Assembly: GCF_020510665.1 (NCBI RefSeq)
Contig: NZ_CP075187.1
Span: forward strand, 2,190,501-2,254,500
Origin: Dechloromonas denitrificans
Lineage (GTDB): Bacteria > Pseudomonadota > Gammaproteobacteria > Burkholderiales > Rhodocyclaceae
DNA: 64,000 nucleotides
Direction of reading: 5' to 3'
Below are positions 36,600 to 44,791 of the stretch, in pieces. Below the pieces are notes generated by a model. The model ran no database searches. It was given only the letters and a program-made list of their open reading frames with translations, and had not been told where the DNA came from. How positions within the stretch are numbered: position 1 is the first letter of the stretch; the number at the start of each line of letters is the position of its first letter. The position numbers and the translations under genes are program-made.

Positions 36600-38492
36600 T
36601 CAGCTGGCCAGTGCGTTCTTGATCTGTTCCAGCGTCGACGGATCATCGATCGTGGTCAGATCGCCTGGATCGCGACCTTCAGCCAAAGCCTGCAGCGAAC
36701 GGCGCAGCATCTTGCCGGAACGGGTCTTGGGCAAACCAGTCACGAAGTGCACGCGAGCCGGACGACCAATGGCCCCCAAAATGCCGTCGACCGTGGCAAA
36801 CACTTCCTTCTCCAGCGCCTTGACCAACTCGGGCGTTGCCACCTTGGAAGCATCCTTGACGACGGCGAATGCCATCGGCACCTGGCCCTTGAGCTTGTCT
36901 TCGACGCCAACCACGGCCACTTCGGCAATCGCCGCGTGGTTCTGGATGGCTTCCTCGATTTCACGGGTGCCCAGACGGTGACCGGCAACGTTGATCACGT
37001 CATCGGTACGACCGAGGATGGTGAAATAACCGTCATCGTCCTTGATCGCCCAATCGTAGGAGGAATAAACCAGCGGCTCCTTGAACAGGGTGAAATAGGT
37101 GCTGACGAAACGGTCGTCCTGACCCCAGACGGTGGACAGACAGCCAGGCGGCAACGGCGGGATGACCGCAGCAATGCCTTTTTCGTTGGCGCCGCACTCG
37201 GAGCCGTCTTCGCGGAAAATCTTCAGGTTGTAGCCGTAGACCGGGAAACTCGGCGAACCGAACTTGATCGGTGTCTTTTCCACACCCGGCAACGCAGCCA
37301 GCATCGGCCAACCGGTTTCAGTCTGCCAGTAGTTGTCGATGACCGGGATATTCAGCTCACCCATGAACCATTCGTGGGTCGGCTGATCAAGCGGCTCGCC
37401 GGCCATGAAAATATGCTTCAGGGTCGACAGGTCATACTTGTGCATGAAGGCCGGATCCTGCTTCTTCAGCACGCGGGCTGCCGTCGGTGCGGAGAACATG
37501 ACCGAGACCTTGTACTTCTCGACGATCTGCCACCAGATGCCGGCATCCGGACGCAGCGGCGTGCCTTCGTACATCACGGTGGCCATACCGGCAATCAGCG
37601 GGCCGTAGATGATGTAAGAGTGACCGACCACCCAGCCGATATCGGAGGTCGAGAAGAAGGTTTCACCCTCGCCACCGCAGTAGATGTGCTTCATGGTCGA
37701 GGCCAGTGCCACAGCATAACCGCCGGTATCGCGCTGCACGCCCTTCGGCTTGCCGGTCGTCCCGGAGGTATACAGGATGTAGGACGGCTCGTTCGATTCC
37801 AGCCATTCGCACGGCACCTGGGCATCCATGAACTTGGCGCGTTCGGTCGCGTAATCAACGTCGCGACCAGCCACCTTGTTGAATTCCTTGTCCAGACCAC
37901 GGTCGACCATCAGCACCTTGGCCGGCTTGTGTTCGGCCAGTTCGATGGCTTCATCGAGCAGATGCTTGTAGGGCACGGCCTTGCCGCCGCGCATGCCGGC
38001 ATCGGCAGAAACGATCAGCACCGGCTTGGCATCGTCGATGCGGGTGGCCAGCGAGCCGGAAGCGAAGCCACCGAAGACCACCGAGTGGATGGCGCCGATG
38101 CGGGTTGCAGCCAGGATGGCGAAGGTTGCCTGGGCGATCATCGGCATGTAGATCAGGACGCGGTCGCCCTTCTTGACGCCGAGGCTTTGGTAAATCGCCG
38201 CCATACGCTCGATTTCACGCTGCAGCTCGGCAAAGCTGTAAACCGTTTCTTCATCGGTTTCAGTCGAAATGAAGATCAGCGCACGATCGTTCGGGCGCTT
38301 GGCCGCGTGACGATCAACCGCGTTGTAGCAAAGATTGGTCTTGCCGCCGACGAACCATTTGGCAAACGGGGGACGCGAGTAGTCGCATACCTGGGTAAAC
38401 GGTTCCTTCCAGTCAACGAGTTGGGCCTGTTCGGTCCAGAACTCATTCGGTTTTTCAATGGAATACTGATGAAATTCCTTGTAAGTCGCCAT
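36600..38492 (-). CDS. prpE: propionate-CoA ligase
   Basis: 630 residues. Adenylate-forming enzyme activating propionate to propionyl-CoA. N-terminal YSIEKPNEFWTEQAQLVDWKEPF, P-loop-like YILYTSGTTGKPKGVQRDTGGYAVAL, the acyl-binding WQTETGWPM, hinge region RTDDVINVAGHRLGTREIEEAI and the regulatory lysine motif PKTRSGKMLRR are present. VQRDTGGYAVAL favours PrpE over Acs (which has VLHTTGGY). The conserved end-lysine suggests control by acetylation, known for the family. Monocistronic with a terminator after it. Confidence 0.9.
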   Translation of the reverse strand: MATYKEFHQYSIEKPNEFWTEQAQLVDWKEPFTQVCDYSRPPFAKWFVGGKTNLCYNAVDRHAAKRPNDRALIFISTETDEETVYSFAELQREIERMAAIYQSLGVKKGDRVLIYMPMIAQATFAILAATRIGAIHSVVFGGFASGSLATRIDDAKPVLIVSADAGMRGGKAVPYKHLLDEAIELAEHKPAKVLMVDRGLDKEFNKVAGRDVDYATERAKFMDAQVPCEWLESNEPSYILYTSGTTGKPKGVQRDTGGYAVALASTMKHIYCGGEGETFFSTSDIGWVVGHSYIIYGPLIAGMATVMYEGTPLRPDAGIWWQIVEKYKVSVMFSAPTAARVLKKQDPAFMHKYDLSTLKHIFMAGEPLDQPTHEWFMGELNIPVIDNYWQTETGWPMLAALPGVEKTPIKFGSPSFPVYGYNLKIFREDGSECGANEKGIAAVIPPLPPGCLSTVWGQDDRFVSTYFTLFKEPLVYSSYDWAIKDDDGYFTILGRTDDVINVAGHRLGTREIEEAIQNHAAIAEVAVVGVEDKLKGQVPMAFAVVKDASKVATPELVKALEKEVFATVDGILGAIGRPARVHFVTGLPKTRSGKMLRRSLQALAEGRDPGDLTTIDDPSTLEQIKNALAS

Positions 38493-38540
38493 ACAACTCC
38501 CTCAAGTTAGGTTTTCCTGCACAACAAAATAAAGATCGGG

Positions 38541-39659
38541 CTATTGTTTTTTCCCTGCCCGCTCTATGAAACGCTGCTCGATACCGGCCATTGGCAAGGC
38601 CAGATCAAATTCACTGTCGATAATCCGCAAAAGCGGCAGCAACTGCTCGCCAAGTGCGCCCAGGTGCGGCAATACAGCCTCGCGCCGCCCTGCTGCAAGT
38701 AATTCAAGGGCATGCTGGATCGAGATGGAATTGGGAATCGCCGGCGCAGCCCCCGGTGCAACAATGCGATTTCCACCGACCCCCATGGCTTCCTGGGTTC
38801 GCAGGGCGGCCAGATCGAGCATGGCACCGGCGGAGGCGACCCGATCCATCGGTACGCCCGCCAGGCCGATACTCACGGTCAACGCCACACTCTCGCCACG
38901 CACAGTCAGGCGCGCCACCTCAACAGCCTGACGAACCCGCTCGGCAAAAGCGGCACAAAATGCAGCGGATGTCCCGGGAGAAACGATGGCGAACTGCCCC
39001 GGCAAGAAATGGCCCAGACTATCTTCCTGACGCATTTTCCCGGCCAACATCCGGGCAAAACGCGCACCAACCTGCCCGGCAACGTCTTCACCAAGACGAT
39101 CAACCAGCGCTGCATAACCGTCAAAGGCAAGCACCATCACGCTCATATCGACACCGTGACGGGCAGAATGGGAAAGCGCCTGGGCAATTTGCAGTTCGAG
39201 ATACTTCCGAGTAAAAAAGCCACTCTCCGGGTCCTGAACCAGGCTTTCGCGCGAGATTTCAAGTGATGCCCGGGCATCCGACAAGGCCAGCAGATGATTC
39301 AGCCGTAACAGGATCTCGGCACTGCCTGCCCCTTTGGCGATAAAGTCCGAAACACCAAGGGAACTGGCACGCAGGCGCTCTTCTTCGCCCTCCTCACCGG
39401 AAACGAGGATGAAGGGAAGTTGCTGCAGACGCCTCAATCGCGAGGCTCGAACACGCTCAAGTAGCTGGAATCCGTCCAGCTTCGGCATCTGCAGATCGGA
39501 AATGACCGCCAGGATCGAGTGATCGAGTACCAGGGTTTGCCAGGCAGACTCGCCATTCTCCTCTTCACGCACGTCATAGATACCCTTCAGGTGGTGAGCC
39601 AGCGAAGCCCTCACCACTTTCGAATCATCCACAACAAGAATGCGAGGCAGGTTTGCCAC
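38541..39659 (-). CDS. response regulator with degenerate GGDEF domain
   Basis: 372 residues from a GTG at 39659; GGAGG lies five bases upstream, and the longer frame to 39995 overlaps acuI. Receiver domain at 1-125: acidic pair in RILVVDDSK, phosphoacceptor Asp in AVISDLQMP, Ser in LVSGEE, Lys in FIAKGAG. The C-terminal part aligns in layout with a GGDEF domain (SLVQDPESGFFTRKYLELQI), but the catalytic loop reads LPGQF in place of GGDEF, so diguanylate cyclase activity is unlikely. Stop of acuI is one base away. A sensor kinase is not in the window. Confidence 0.88.
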   Translation of the reverse strand: MANLPRILVVDDSKVVRASLAHHLKGIYDVREEENGESAWQTLVLDHSILAVISDLQMPKLDGFQLLERVRASRLRRLQQLPFILVSGEEGEEERLRASSLGVSDFIAKGAGSAEILLRLNHLLALSDARASLEISRESLVQDPESGFFTRKYLELQIAQALSHSARHGVDMSVMVLAFDGYAALVDRLGEDVAGQVGARFARMLAGKMRQEDSLGHFLPGQFAIVSPGTSAAFCAAFAERVRQAVEVARLTVRGESVALTVSIGLAGVPMDRVASAGAMLDLAALRTQEAMGVGGNRIVAPGAAPAIPNSISIQHALELLAAGRREAVLPHLGALGEQLLPLLRIIDSEFDLALPMAGIEQRFIERAGKKQ

Positions 39660-39660
39660 C

Positions 39661-40656
39661 TCAGCCTCCTGCGATCTCGACGACAACCCGGCCACGAGCT
39701 TTTCCGGCAACAAATTCAGTGAAGGTGGCCGGCAAATCATCAAGCGCAATCCGGCGAGCCATTGATGCCAGGTGAGGCGGGCGCAAATCTGTCGCCAGCC
39801 GCTGCCAGACACCGCTGCGATAAGGTTCGCGGATATATCCGGAATCAATACCCAGCAATGACACGCCCCGCAGGATGAACGGTGCAACCGTCGTATTGAG
39901 CGACATGCTGGCAGCCAGGCCGATGCTGGCGATTGTTCCGCCCTGCTCCATGGTGCTTGCAATCCAGGCCAGCACATCGCCTCCCAGGTTATCAACCGCG
40001 CCAGCCCAGCGGCCTTTGTCGAGCGGACGTATCTTGGTCAGATCGAGATTCTGGCGGAGCATCACTTCGCGAGCCCCCAGGCTGCGCAAGTAATCAGCCT
40101 CGCTTTCCTTTCCGGTCAGCGCAACAACGTGATAGCCCAGCCTGGCCAGCATGTCGACCGCCAGACTGCCGACGCCCCCCGTCGACCCCGTGACGATGAC
40201 CGGTCCGTTTTCCGGACGCAAACGATTCTCTTCCATCCGCACAATACCAAGTGCAGCAGTAAAGCCCGCCGTCCCCAGTGCCATGGATTCAAACAAGGAA
40301 AGCCCCGGCGGCAGCGGCACCACCCAGTCGCCCGGAACACGGGCGATTTCAGCATAGCCCCCGTGGTGAGCGACACCGATATCAAAGCTTGTCGCGATGA
40401 CTTGATCACCTGCCTTGAAACGTGCATCGACACTATCGATCACCGTCCCGCAAAGATCGATCCCTCCGACGCACGGAAAGCGGCGGATGATTTTTCCTGC
40501 GCCGGTCGCCGCCAAAGCGTCTTTGTAGTTGACGCTGGAATAGGCAACGCGAATGGTGACGGAGCCACTATCCAGCTGGCTTTCATCCATCTGGACGAAG
40601 CTGCTGCTTACCTTGCCATCCTGCTGTTCAATCAACAGAGCCTTGAACGAATTCAT
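39661..40656 (-). CDS. acuI: acryloyl-CoA reductase AcuI/YhdH-family quinone oxidoreductase
   Basis: 331 residues from the ATG at 40656 (MNSFKALLIEQQDGKVSS). Zinc-free medium-chain dehydrogenase reducing acryloyl-CoA to propionyl-CoA with NADPH, or a related enone. YSSVNYKDALAATGAGKIIRRFPCVGGIDLCGTV and the NADPH-binding VTGSTGGVGSLAVDML are family marks. prpE is 1.2 kb downstream on the same strand, so both may serve C3-acyl-CoA metabolism. A 21-bp palindrome lies just upstream. Confidence 0.87.
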   Translation of the reverse strand: MNSFKALLIEQQDGKVSSSFVQMDESQLDSGSVTIRVAYSSVNYKDALAATGAGKIIRRFPCVGGIDLCGTVIDSVDARFKAGDQVIATSFDIGVAHHGGYAEIARVPGDWVVPLPPGLSLFESMALGTAGFTAALGIVRMEENRLRPENGPVIVTGSTGGVGSLAVDMLARLGYHVVALTGKESEADYLRSLGAREVMLRQNLDLTKIRPLDKGRWAGAVDNLGGDVLAWIASTMEQGGTIASIGLAASMSLNTTVAPFILRGVSLLGIDSGYIREPYRSGVWQRLATDLRPPHLASMARRIALDDLPATFTEFVAGKARGRVVVEIAGG

Positions 40657-40690
40657 TGCTTTTCTCACTCCACGGGAAAATAAATTGTAA

Positions 40691-40711
40691 TTCATAATTA
40701 CGGATTATGAA
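40691..40711. promoter_or_regulatory. palindromic operator candidate between acuI and the NlpC gene
   Basis: Perfect eight-base inverted repeat TTCATAAT (40691-40698) / ATTATGAA (40704-40711) with spacer TACGG. It is AT-rich in a GC-rich genome and sits 35 bp upstream of acuI, where a MarR-, TetR- or LysR-type regulator would bind. Only the symmetry is seen; the regulator is unknown. Confidence 0.6.
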
Positions 40712-40779
40712 CAGCGTTACATCGGTCAAACGTGTCGGCAACTTTACAGTTAAGCGTTTTTGAAATACATTCCACGGCT

Positions 40780-41289
40780 ATGCGTAAAGTTCTATCTCCC
40801 GTACTGCTCGTTGCGGCCCTTCTCGTGGGCGGCACAGGGGCATCCGCAGCAGCGGAACAGTTGCGCAAACCCGAGGAACAACTTTCTTTCTTCGAACGTT
40901 ACACCAACGCTGCGCAGGATGTCATCCTGCAAGGCTTGAAGCTGGTCGGCGTTCGTTATCGCCTCGGTGGCAACAATGAAGACAGCGGCCTGGACTGCAG
41001 CGGCTTTGTTCGCCTGGTGTTCAAGGACAGCATTGGCGCATCCCTGCCACGCACGGCACGCGAAATGAGCGAAGTCGGCGAAAAAATCGATACCAGCCAG
41101 CTCAAACCCGGCGATCTCGTCTTTTTCAACACGATGCGCCGGACTTTCTCGCATGTCGGCATTTACCTCGGTGACAACCACTTCCTGCATGCACCGCGCA
41201 CAGGCGCCGAAGTGCGTGTGGAAAGCATGGAAAACAGTTACTGGGTACAGCGCTACAACGGCGCCCGACGAATCATCGAAGGCAACTGA
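40780..41289 (+). CDS. NlpC/P60 family cell-wall peptidase
   Basis: 169 residues from the ATG at 40780. Signal peptide MRKVLSPVLLVAALLVGGTGASAAA; the mature part is an NlpC/P60 domain with catalytic Cys73 in GLDCSGFVRLV, His125 in FSHVGIYLG and a later polar residue near FLHAPR. Cleaves D-glutamyl-meso-diaminopimelate peptide bonds in peptidoglycan. Its natural terminator hairpin, starting 4 bp after the stop, has been split by an IS insertion. Confidence 0.93.
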   Translation: MRKVLSPVLLVAALLVGGTGASAAAEQLRKPEEQLSFFERYTNAAQDVILQGLKLVGVRYRLGGNNEDSGLDCSGFVRLVFKDSIGASLPRTAREMSEVGEKIDTSQLKPGDLVFFNTMRRTFSHVGIYLGDNHFLHAPRTGAEVRVESMENSYWVQRYNGARRIIEGN

Positions 41290-41292
41290 AAC

Positions 41293-41312
41293 AAGCGGCA
41301 AATATGCCGCTT
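41293..41312. repeat. 20-bp target-site duplication, left copy (also a hairpin)
   Basis: AAGCGGCAAATATGCCGCTT, repeated exactly at 42914-42933. It is itself an inverted repeat (AAGCGGCA/TGCCGCTT around AATA). The left copy lacks the T-run that follows the right copy, so the original terminator was duplicated and interrupted. Confidence 0.9.
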
Positions 41313-41325
41313 CAGACCGCTGACA

Positions 41326-41362
41326 AAGCCTCCAAGCGATTGGGGGCTTTATTTTTTATAAT
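41326..41362 (+). promoter_or_regulatory. IS left-end stem-loop and transposase -10 box
   Basis: Stem AAAGCCTCC/GGGGGCTTT with loop AAGCGATT, then ATTTTTT and TATAAT at 41357-41362. The stem-loop plus T-run would terminate reads entering from the left. The -10 box is six bases from the transposase ATG, which implies a leaderless transcript. Confidence 0.6.
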
Positions 41363-41368
41363 GCAGGC

Positions 41369-42841
41369 ATGCTCAAACCTGCCTACCCTGCCCAAACGGA
41401 ACTGGAGATGGTGACGTTGGAGCAATTGGTCCCGAAAGACCACTTGCTCCGGCTGCTCGACCAGCACATCCGGTTTGATTTCATTCGTGAAGCGACCCAG
41501 CACCTGTATTGCGAGAACAATGGCCGACCCGCGATTGATCCGGTGGTGTTGTTCAAGATGTTGTTCATTGGCTACTTGTTTGGGATTCGCTCCGAGCGAC
41601 GGCTGGTGAAGGAAATAGAGGTCAATGTGGCTTACCGCTGGTTTCTCGGCTTTCGACTGACGGACAAAGTGCCGGATGCCTCGACGCTGTCGCAGAATCG
41701 CCGTCGCCGCTTTGTCGGGACGGACATTGAGCAACGCATCTTCGACGGGATTGTCGAGCAAGCCATTGAGCATAAGCTGATTGGCGGGCGGGTGCTTTAC
41801 ACGGACAGCACGCATCTGAAGGCGAATGCCAACAAACGGCATTTTGAGGTGCATCAGGTCGAGCAAACCCCTGCGGCCTACCTGGCCGAACTGGATGCAG
41901 CCATCGAAACGGACCGAGCCGCCGCGGGCAAGAAGCCGCTCAAGCGTGATGACGATGATTCGACACCGCCGATGAAGGAGGTCAAGGTCAGCACGGTCGA
42001 TCCCGACGCAGGTTTCATGGCCCGCGACAACAAGCCGACCGGCTTCTTCTATCTGGATCACCGGACTGTCGATGGCGTGCATGCTTTGATCGTCGATACC
42101 CATGTCACGCCGGGCAATGTCCATGACAGCCAGCCCTACCTTGCCCGCCTGGATCGGGTCATGGAGCGCTTTGATCTGGCCGTGGGCGCCGTCGGGCTGG
42201 ATGCCGGGTATTTCACCCCGCAAGTCTGCAAGGGCATTCTCGAGCGGGCACTGTTCGGGGTGATGGGCTACAAGCGACCCACACACCGCGATGGCTATTT
42301 CTACAAACGGGACTATCTCTACGATGCGGTCCAGGACTGCTACCGCTGCCCGGCCGGGGAGGTTCTACCGTACCGGACGACCAACCGGCTGGGTTATCGC
42401 GAATACGCCTCGAACCCGGCGCGGTGTGCCGATTGCGGCGTGCGCGGGCAATGCACGCAGAGCCGGAACCATCAGAAGCTCGTGACCCGGCATCTCTGGG
42501 AAGGTTTCAAGGAAGCGATCAACGCCAATCGCCTGAGCGACCTGGGCAAACGGCTGTACGCCCGGCGCAAGGAAACAGTGGAGCGCAGCTTTGCCGATGC
42601 CAAGGAGTTGCATGGCCACCGTTACGCTCGCTTCCGTGGCTTGGCCAAGGTGCAGGCGCAGTGCCTGCTCTCGGCGGCCTGTCAGAACATGAAGAAGATG
42701 GCCCTGCTGCTGGCCCGCAAGGCGGCAGCCTTATTGGCCAAAATCCTCGCACGAACCCGTTTTGCCGCCCCATTCGCCCGCCATCTTTGGCAGATCGGGG
42801 TTCCTAACCTGAATTTCAGAATCCGCCTCGCTTCGGCTTGA
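41369..42841 (+). CDS. IS1182-family transposase
   Basis: 490 residues. N-terminal DUF772-type DNA-binding region (FKMLFIGYLFGIRSERRLVKEIEVNVAYRWFLGF), DDE catalytic core with Asp in LYTDSTHLKANANK, Asp in VGLDAGYFT and Glu in VERSFADAKELHGHRYARFRG; a cysteine cluster (CYRCPAGE ... CADCGVRGQCTQ) lies between. The frame is uninterrupted, so the element may be active. Confidence 0.95.
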   Translation: MLKPAYPAQTELEMVTLEQLVPKDHLLRLLDQHIRFDFIREATQHLYCENNGRPAIDPVVLFKMLFIGYLFGIRSERRLVKEIEVNVAYRWFLGFRLTDKVPDASTLSQNRRRRFVGTDIEQRIFDGIVEQAIEHKLIGGRVLYTDSTHLKANANKRHFEVHQVEQTPAAYLAELDAAIETDRAAAGKKPLKRDDDDSTPPMKEVKVSTVDPDAGFMARDNKPTGFFYLDHRTVDGVHALIVDTHVTPGNVHDSQPYLARLDRVMERFDLAVGAVGLDAGYFTPQVCKGILERALFGVMGYKRPTHRDGYFYKRDYLYDAVQDCYRCPAGEVLPYRTTNRLGYREYASNPARCADCGVRGQCTQSRNHQKLVTRHLWEGFKEAINANRLSDLGKRLYARRKETVERSFADAKELHGHRYARFRGLAKVQAQCLLSAACQNMKKMALLLARKAAALLAKILARTRFAAPFARHLWQIGVPNLNFRIRLASA

Positions 42842-42877
42842 AGCCAGGAGTCTCCCTGATTTCCAACCAGAAAAACA

Positions 42878-42900
42878 AACCCCCCGAAAAATCGGGGGTT
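42878..42900 (+). terminator. IS right-end hairpin
   Basis: ACCCCCCGA/TCGGGGGTT with loop AAAA just inside the right terminal repeat. It can end the transposase transcript and block reads leaving the element. Confidence 0.7.
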
Positions 42901-42913
42901 CGTCAGCAGTCTG

Positions 42914-42942
42914 AAGCGGCAAATATGCCGCTTTTTTTCGCC
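42914..42942 (+). repeat. 20-bp target-site duplication, right copy, with the original terminator T-run
   Basis: Exact copy of 41293-41312 (42914-42933) followed by TTTTTCG. This is the intact form of the terminator that once followed the NlpC/P60 gene. Confidence 0.9.
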
Positions 42943-42959
42943 CTGCCCTGCCCACGATC

Positions 42960-42978
42960 AATAACGTTTCTCATTTAC
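42960..42978. promoter_or_regulatory. possible Fur box upstream of fbpA-like gene
   Basis: AATAACGTTTCTCATTTAC matches 12 of 19 positions of the Fur consensus GATAATGATAATCATTATC by eye. It lies 59 bp before an iron-binding protein gene, a plausible place. The match is weak and unproven. Confidence 0.4.
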
Positions 42979-43036
42979 AGAAATAGCTGACAGCAGGTAG
43001 ACTCGTGCCATCTCTATCCCTTCGTCAGGTTTTCTC

Positions 43037-44053
43037 ATGAAGCAGCCCCTCTCACTGATTGCCGCCGCACTTCTCGCCCTGATCAACCCTGCTCAAGCAG
43101 AAGAAAAGATCCTGAATCTTTATTCGGCACGACATTACCAGACAGACGAAGCACTCTACGCCAACTTTACCCAGCAAACCGGCATCAAGATCAATCGCAT
43201 CGAGGGCAAGGAAGACGAACTGCTGGAGCGTATCAAAAACGAGGGCAGCAACAGCCCGGCCGATATTTTCCTGACCGTCGACGCCGCGCGTCTGGCCAAG
43301 GCACACGAACTGGGTATTTTTGCCAACGTCACGTCAAAAGTGCTCGATAGCCGCCTCCCGGCTCATTTGCGCACCGAAGACTGGTTTTCCTTTTCAACCC
43401 GGGCGCGCGTCATTGTGTACAACAAGACCGGTGTAAAGGCCGAGGATGTCCAGAACTACGAAGACCTGGCCAATCCGAAGCTCAAGGGCAAACTTTGTTC
43501 ACGCTCGGGCTCGCACCCCTACAACCTGTCGCTGATGGCTTCGATCATCGCCCACCAGGGTGAAGCCAAGGCGGAAGAACTGGCCCGCGGCATGGTGGCA
43601 AATTTTGCCCGTACGCCGAAAGGCGGGGATACCGATCAAATCAAGGCGGTCGCAGCCGGTGAATGCGGCGTTGCCCTGTCGAATACTTACTATGTTGCCC
43701 GAATGCTGCGGTCAACCAAGCCGGAAGAGCAAAAAGCAATGGAAAAAATCGGCGTCATCTGGCCGAACCAAAGCACCACCGGCACCCATATCAATGTGTC
43801 TGGCGGCGGCATGCTGAAAACGGCGCCGCACAAAGAGGCGGCCGTCAAATTCCTCGAATACCTGGCATCGGATGCTGCACAACGCTATTTTGCCGATGGC
43901 AACAATGAATGGCCGGCAGTTGATGGCATCAAGGTCAGCAACCCGGCACTCGACAGCCTGGGCAAATTCAAGGCCGACAAATTGCCGGTCAAAAATCTGG
44001 CGATGTACCAGACTAAAGCACAAATGATTTTTGATCGGGCCGGCTTCAAATAA
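43037..44053 (+). CDS. fbpA: ferric-iron ABC transporter periplasmic binding protein
   Basis: 338 residues. Signal peptide MKQPLSLIAAALLALINPAQA, then LNLYSARHYQTDEALYANFTQQTGIKI of the FbpA/FutA class; the paired iron-ligand tyrosines appear in SNTYYVARM. Binds Fe3+ in the periplasm for the FbpBC permease. Stands alone with its own upstream region; the permease and ATPase genes lie 0.7-2.5 kb away on different transcripts. Holds a 13-base word copy coding MLRST. Confidence 0.93.
   Translation: MKQPLSLIAAALLALINPAQAEEKILNLYSARHYQTDEALYANFTQQTGIKINRIEGKEDELLERIKNEGSNSPADIFLTVDAARLAKAHELGIFANVTSKVLDSRLPAHLRTEDWFSFSTRARVIVYNKTGVKAEDVQNYEDLANPKLKGKLCSRSGSHPYNLSLMASIIAHQGEAKAEELARGMVANFARTPKGGDTDQIKAVAAGECGVALSNTYYVARMLRSTKPEEQKAMEKIGVIWPNQSTTGTHINVSGGGMLKTAPHKEAAVKFLEYLASDAAQRYFADGNNEWPAVDGIKVSNPALDSLGKFKADKLPVKNLAMYQTKAQMIFDRAGFK
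43704..43716 (+). repeat. 13-base word (copy 9, AAC form)
   Basis: TGCTGCGGTCAAC in fbpA, coding MLRST. Confidence 0.85.
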
Positions 44054-44130
44054 ATGCCGATGGGCTGGCGGACTCGCCAAATCCGCCACTATCGCCTAAA
44101 CTCCGCAGGCATTGGGATGAAAGCGAAACG

Positions 44131-44790
44131 ATGGCCAAACTCGGATTTAAGACAAGCAAACTAATGACAGCCATTCGGGCCAACAGCCTGAATGGCGTCA
44201 TCGAAGCACTTGAAGAAGGCGATGATGTGGAAGAAGCCGACATTCACGGCTTCGGCGGCCTCCCTCTGCGAACCGCCTGTTTCGAAGGCAACCTGCCGAT
44301 CATCCGAGAATTGCTGACGCATGGCGCCAATGTCAATGCACTCGGCAGCAGCGGTACCGGCATGCCACTTCGCCTGGCCTTGCGCGGCGGTCATCGAACC
44401 ATTGCCGCATTGCTCATCAAGCAGGGCGCCAGCATCCCATCCGACCTCGTGATCGACGATGAACTGATGCATGGCGCAGCCCTGACCGAGGCCTTGCCAT
44501 CAACGCCAGAACTGGTCGATCTGCCGCTGGATCAGCCAGCCTCACCTGTGCATGAAGTAAAAAATAGCGAACCCGAATCGAATATCATCGAATTCGAAAC
44601 CTCGGCCATCCAGAGTGCCATCGAGGAAGTTCACGTGCGTTCCTGTTACGGCACCGACACCAACCTGCTGGCCATGGACCTGATGCGTTTCAATGACGAG
44701 CGCGAGGAAGCGGCCCAACAAAAAGATCAGGAAAAACCGGCAGAATCGCCAAAGCCGAACTTTTGGCAGTCAGGCAAGAGCGAAGGCTGA
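44131..44790 (+). CDS. ankyrin-repeat protein with C-terminal GTDT motif
   Basis: 219 residues without a signal peptide. Ankyrin repeats cover ~1-110 (LPLRTACFEGNLPIIRELLTHGANVNALG; MPLRLALRGGHRTIAALLIKQGA). After an acidic linker the protein ends in EVHVRSCYGTDTNLLAMDLMRF. The same layout and closing motif recur in the gene at 58503-59012. Function unknown. It lies between fbpA and fbpB, both iron-transport genes; its partner lies beside a LivK-like binding protein. Confidence 0.85.
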   Translation: MAKLGFKTSKLMTAIRANSLNGVIEALEEGDDVEEADIHGFGGLPLRTACFEGNLPIIRELLTHGANVNALGSSGTGMPLRLALRGGHRTIAALLIKQGASIPSDLVIDDELMHGAALTEALPSTPELVDLPLDQPASPVHEVKNSEPESNIIEFETSAIQSAIEEVHVRSCYGTDTNLLAMDLMRFNDEREEAAQQKDQEKPAESPKPNFWQSGKSEG

Positions 44791-44791
44791 C

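Larger units (their letters stand above)
41313..42913 (+). mobile_element. IS1182-type insertion sequence, 1601 bp, apparently intact
   Basis: Ends with imperfect terminal inverted repeats: left CAGACCGCTGACAAAGCC, right (reverse complement) CAGACTGCTGACGAACCC. Flanked by a 20-bp direct repeat that is a terminator hairpin. It carries one full transposase gene, a left-end stem-loop (41326-41350) followed by a TATAAT box (41357-41362) six bases before the transposase ATG, and a right-end stem-loop (CCCCCGA/TCGGGGG, 42880-42898). The hairpins at both ends probably insulate it from outside transcription. Confidence 0.93.

Noticed and set aside
36540..38510. 656-residue open frame opposite prpE
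   Set aside because: Antisense to a clear propionyl-CoA synthetase; the sequence shows no family motif and is rich in His/Arg, typical of shadow frames.
39660..39995. N-terminal extension of the response regulator
   Set aside because: It would overlap acuI and encodes no receiver sequence; the GTG at 39659 has a ribosome-binding site.
41281..42940. Prophage or integron interpretation of the 41-43 kb region
   Set aside because: Terminal repeats, single transposase and the 20-bp target duplication fully account for it as one insertion sequence.
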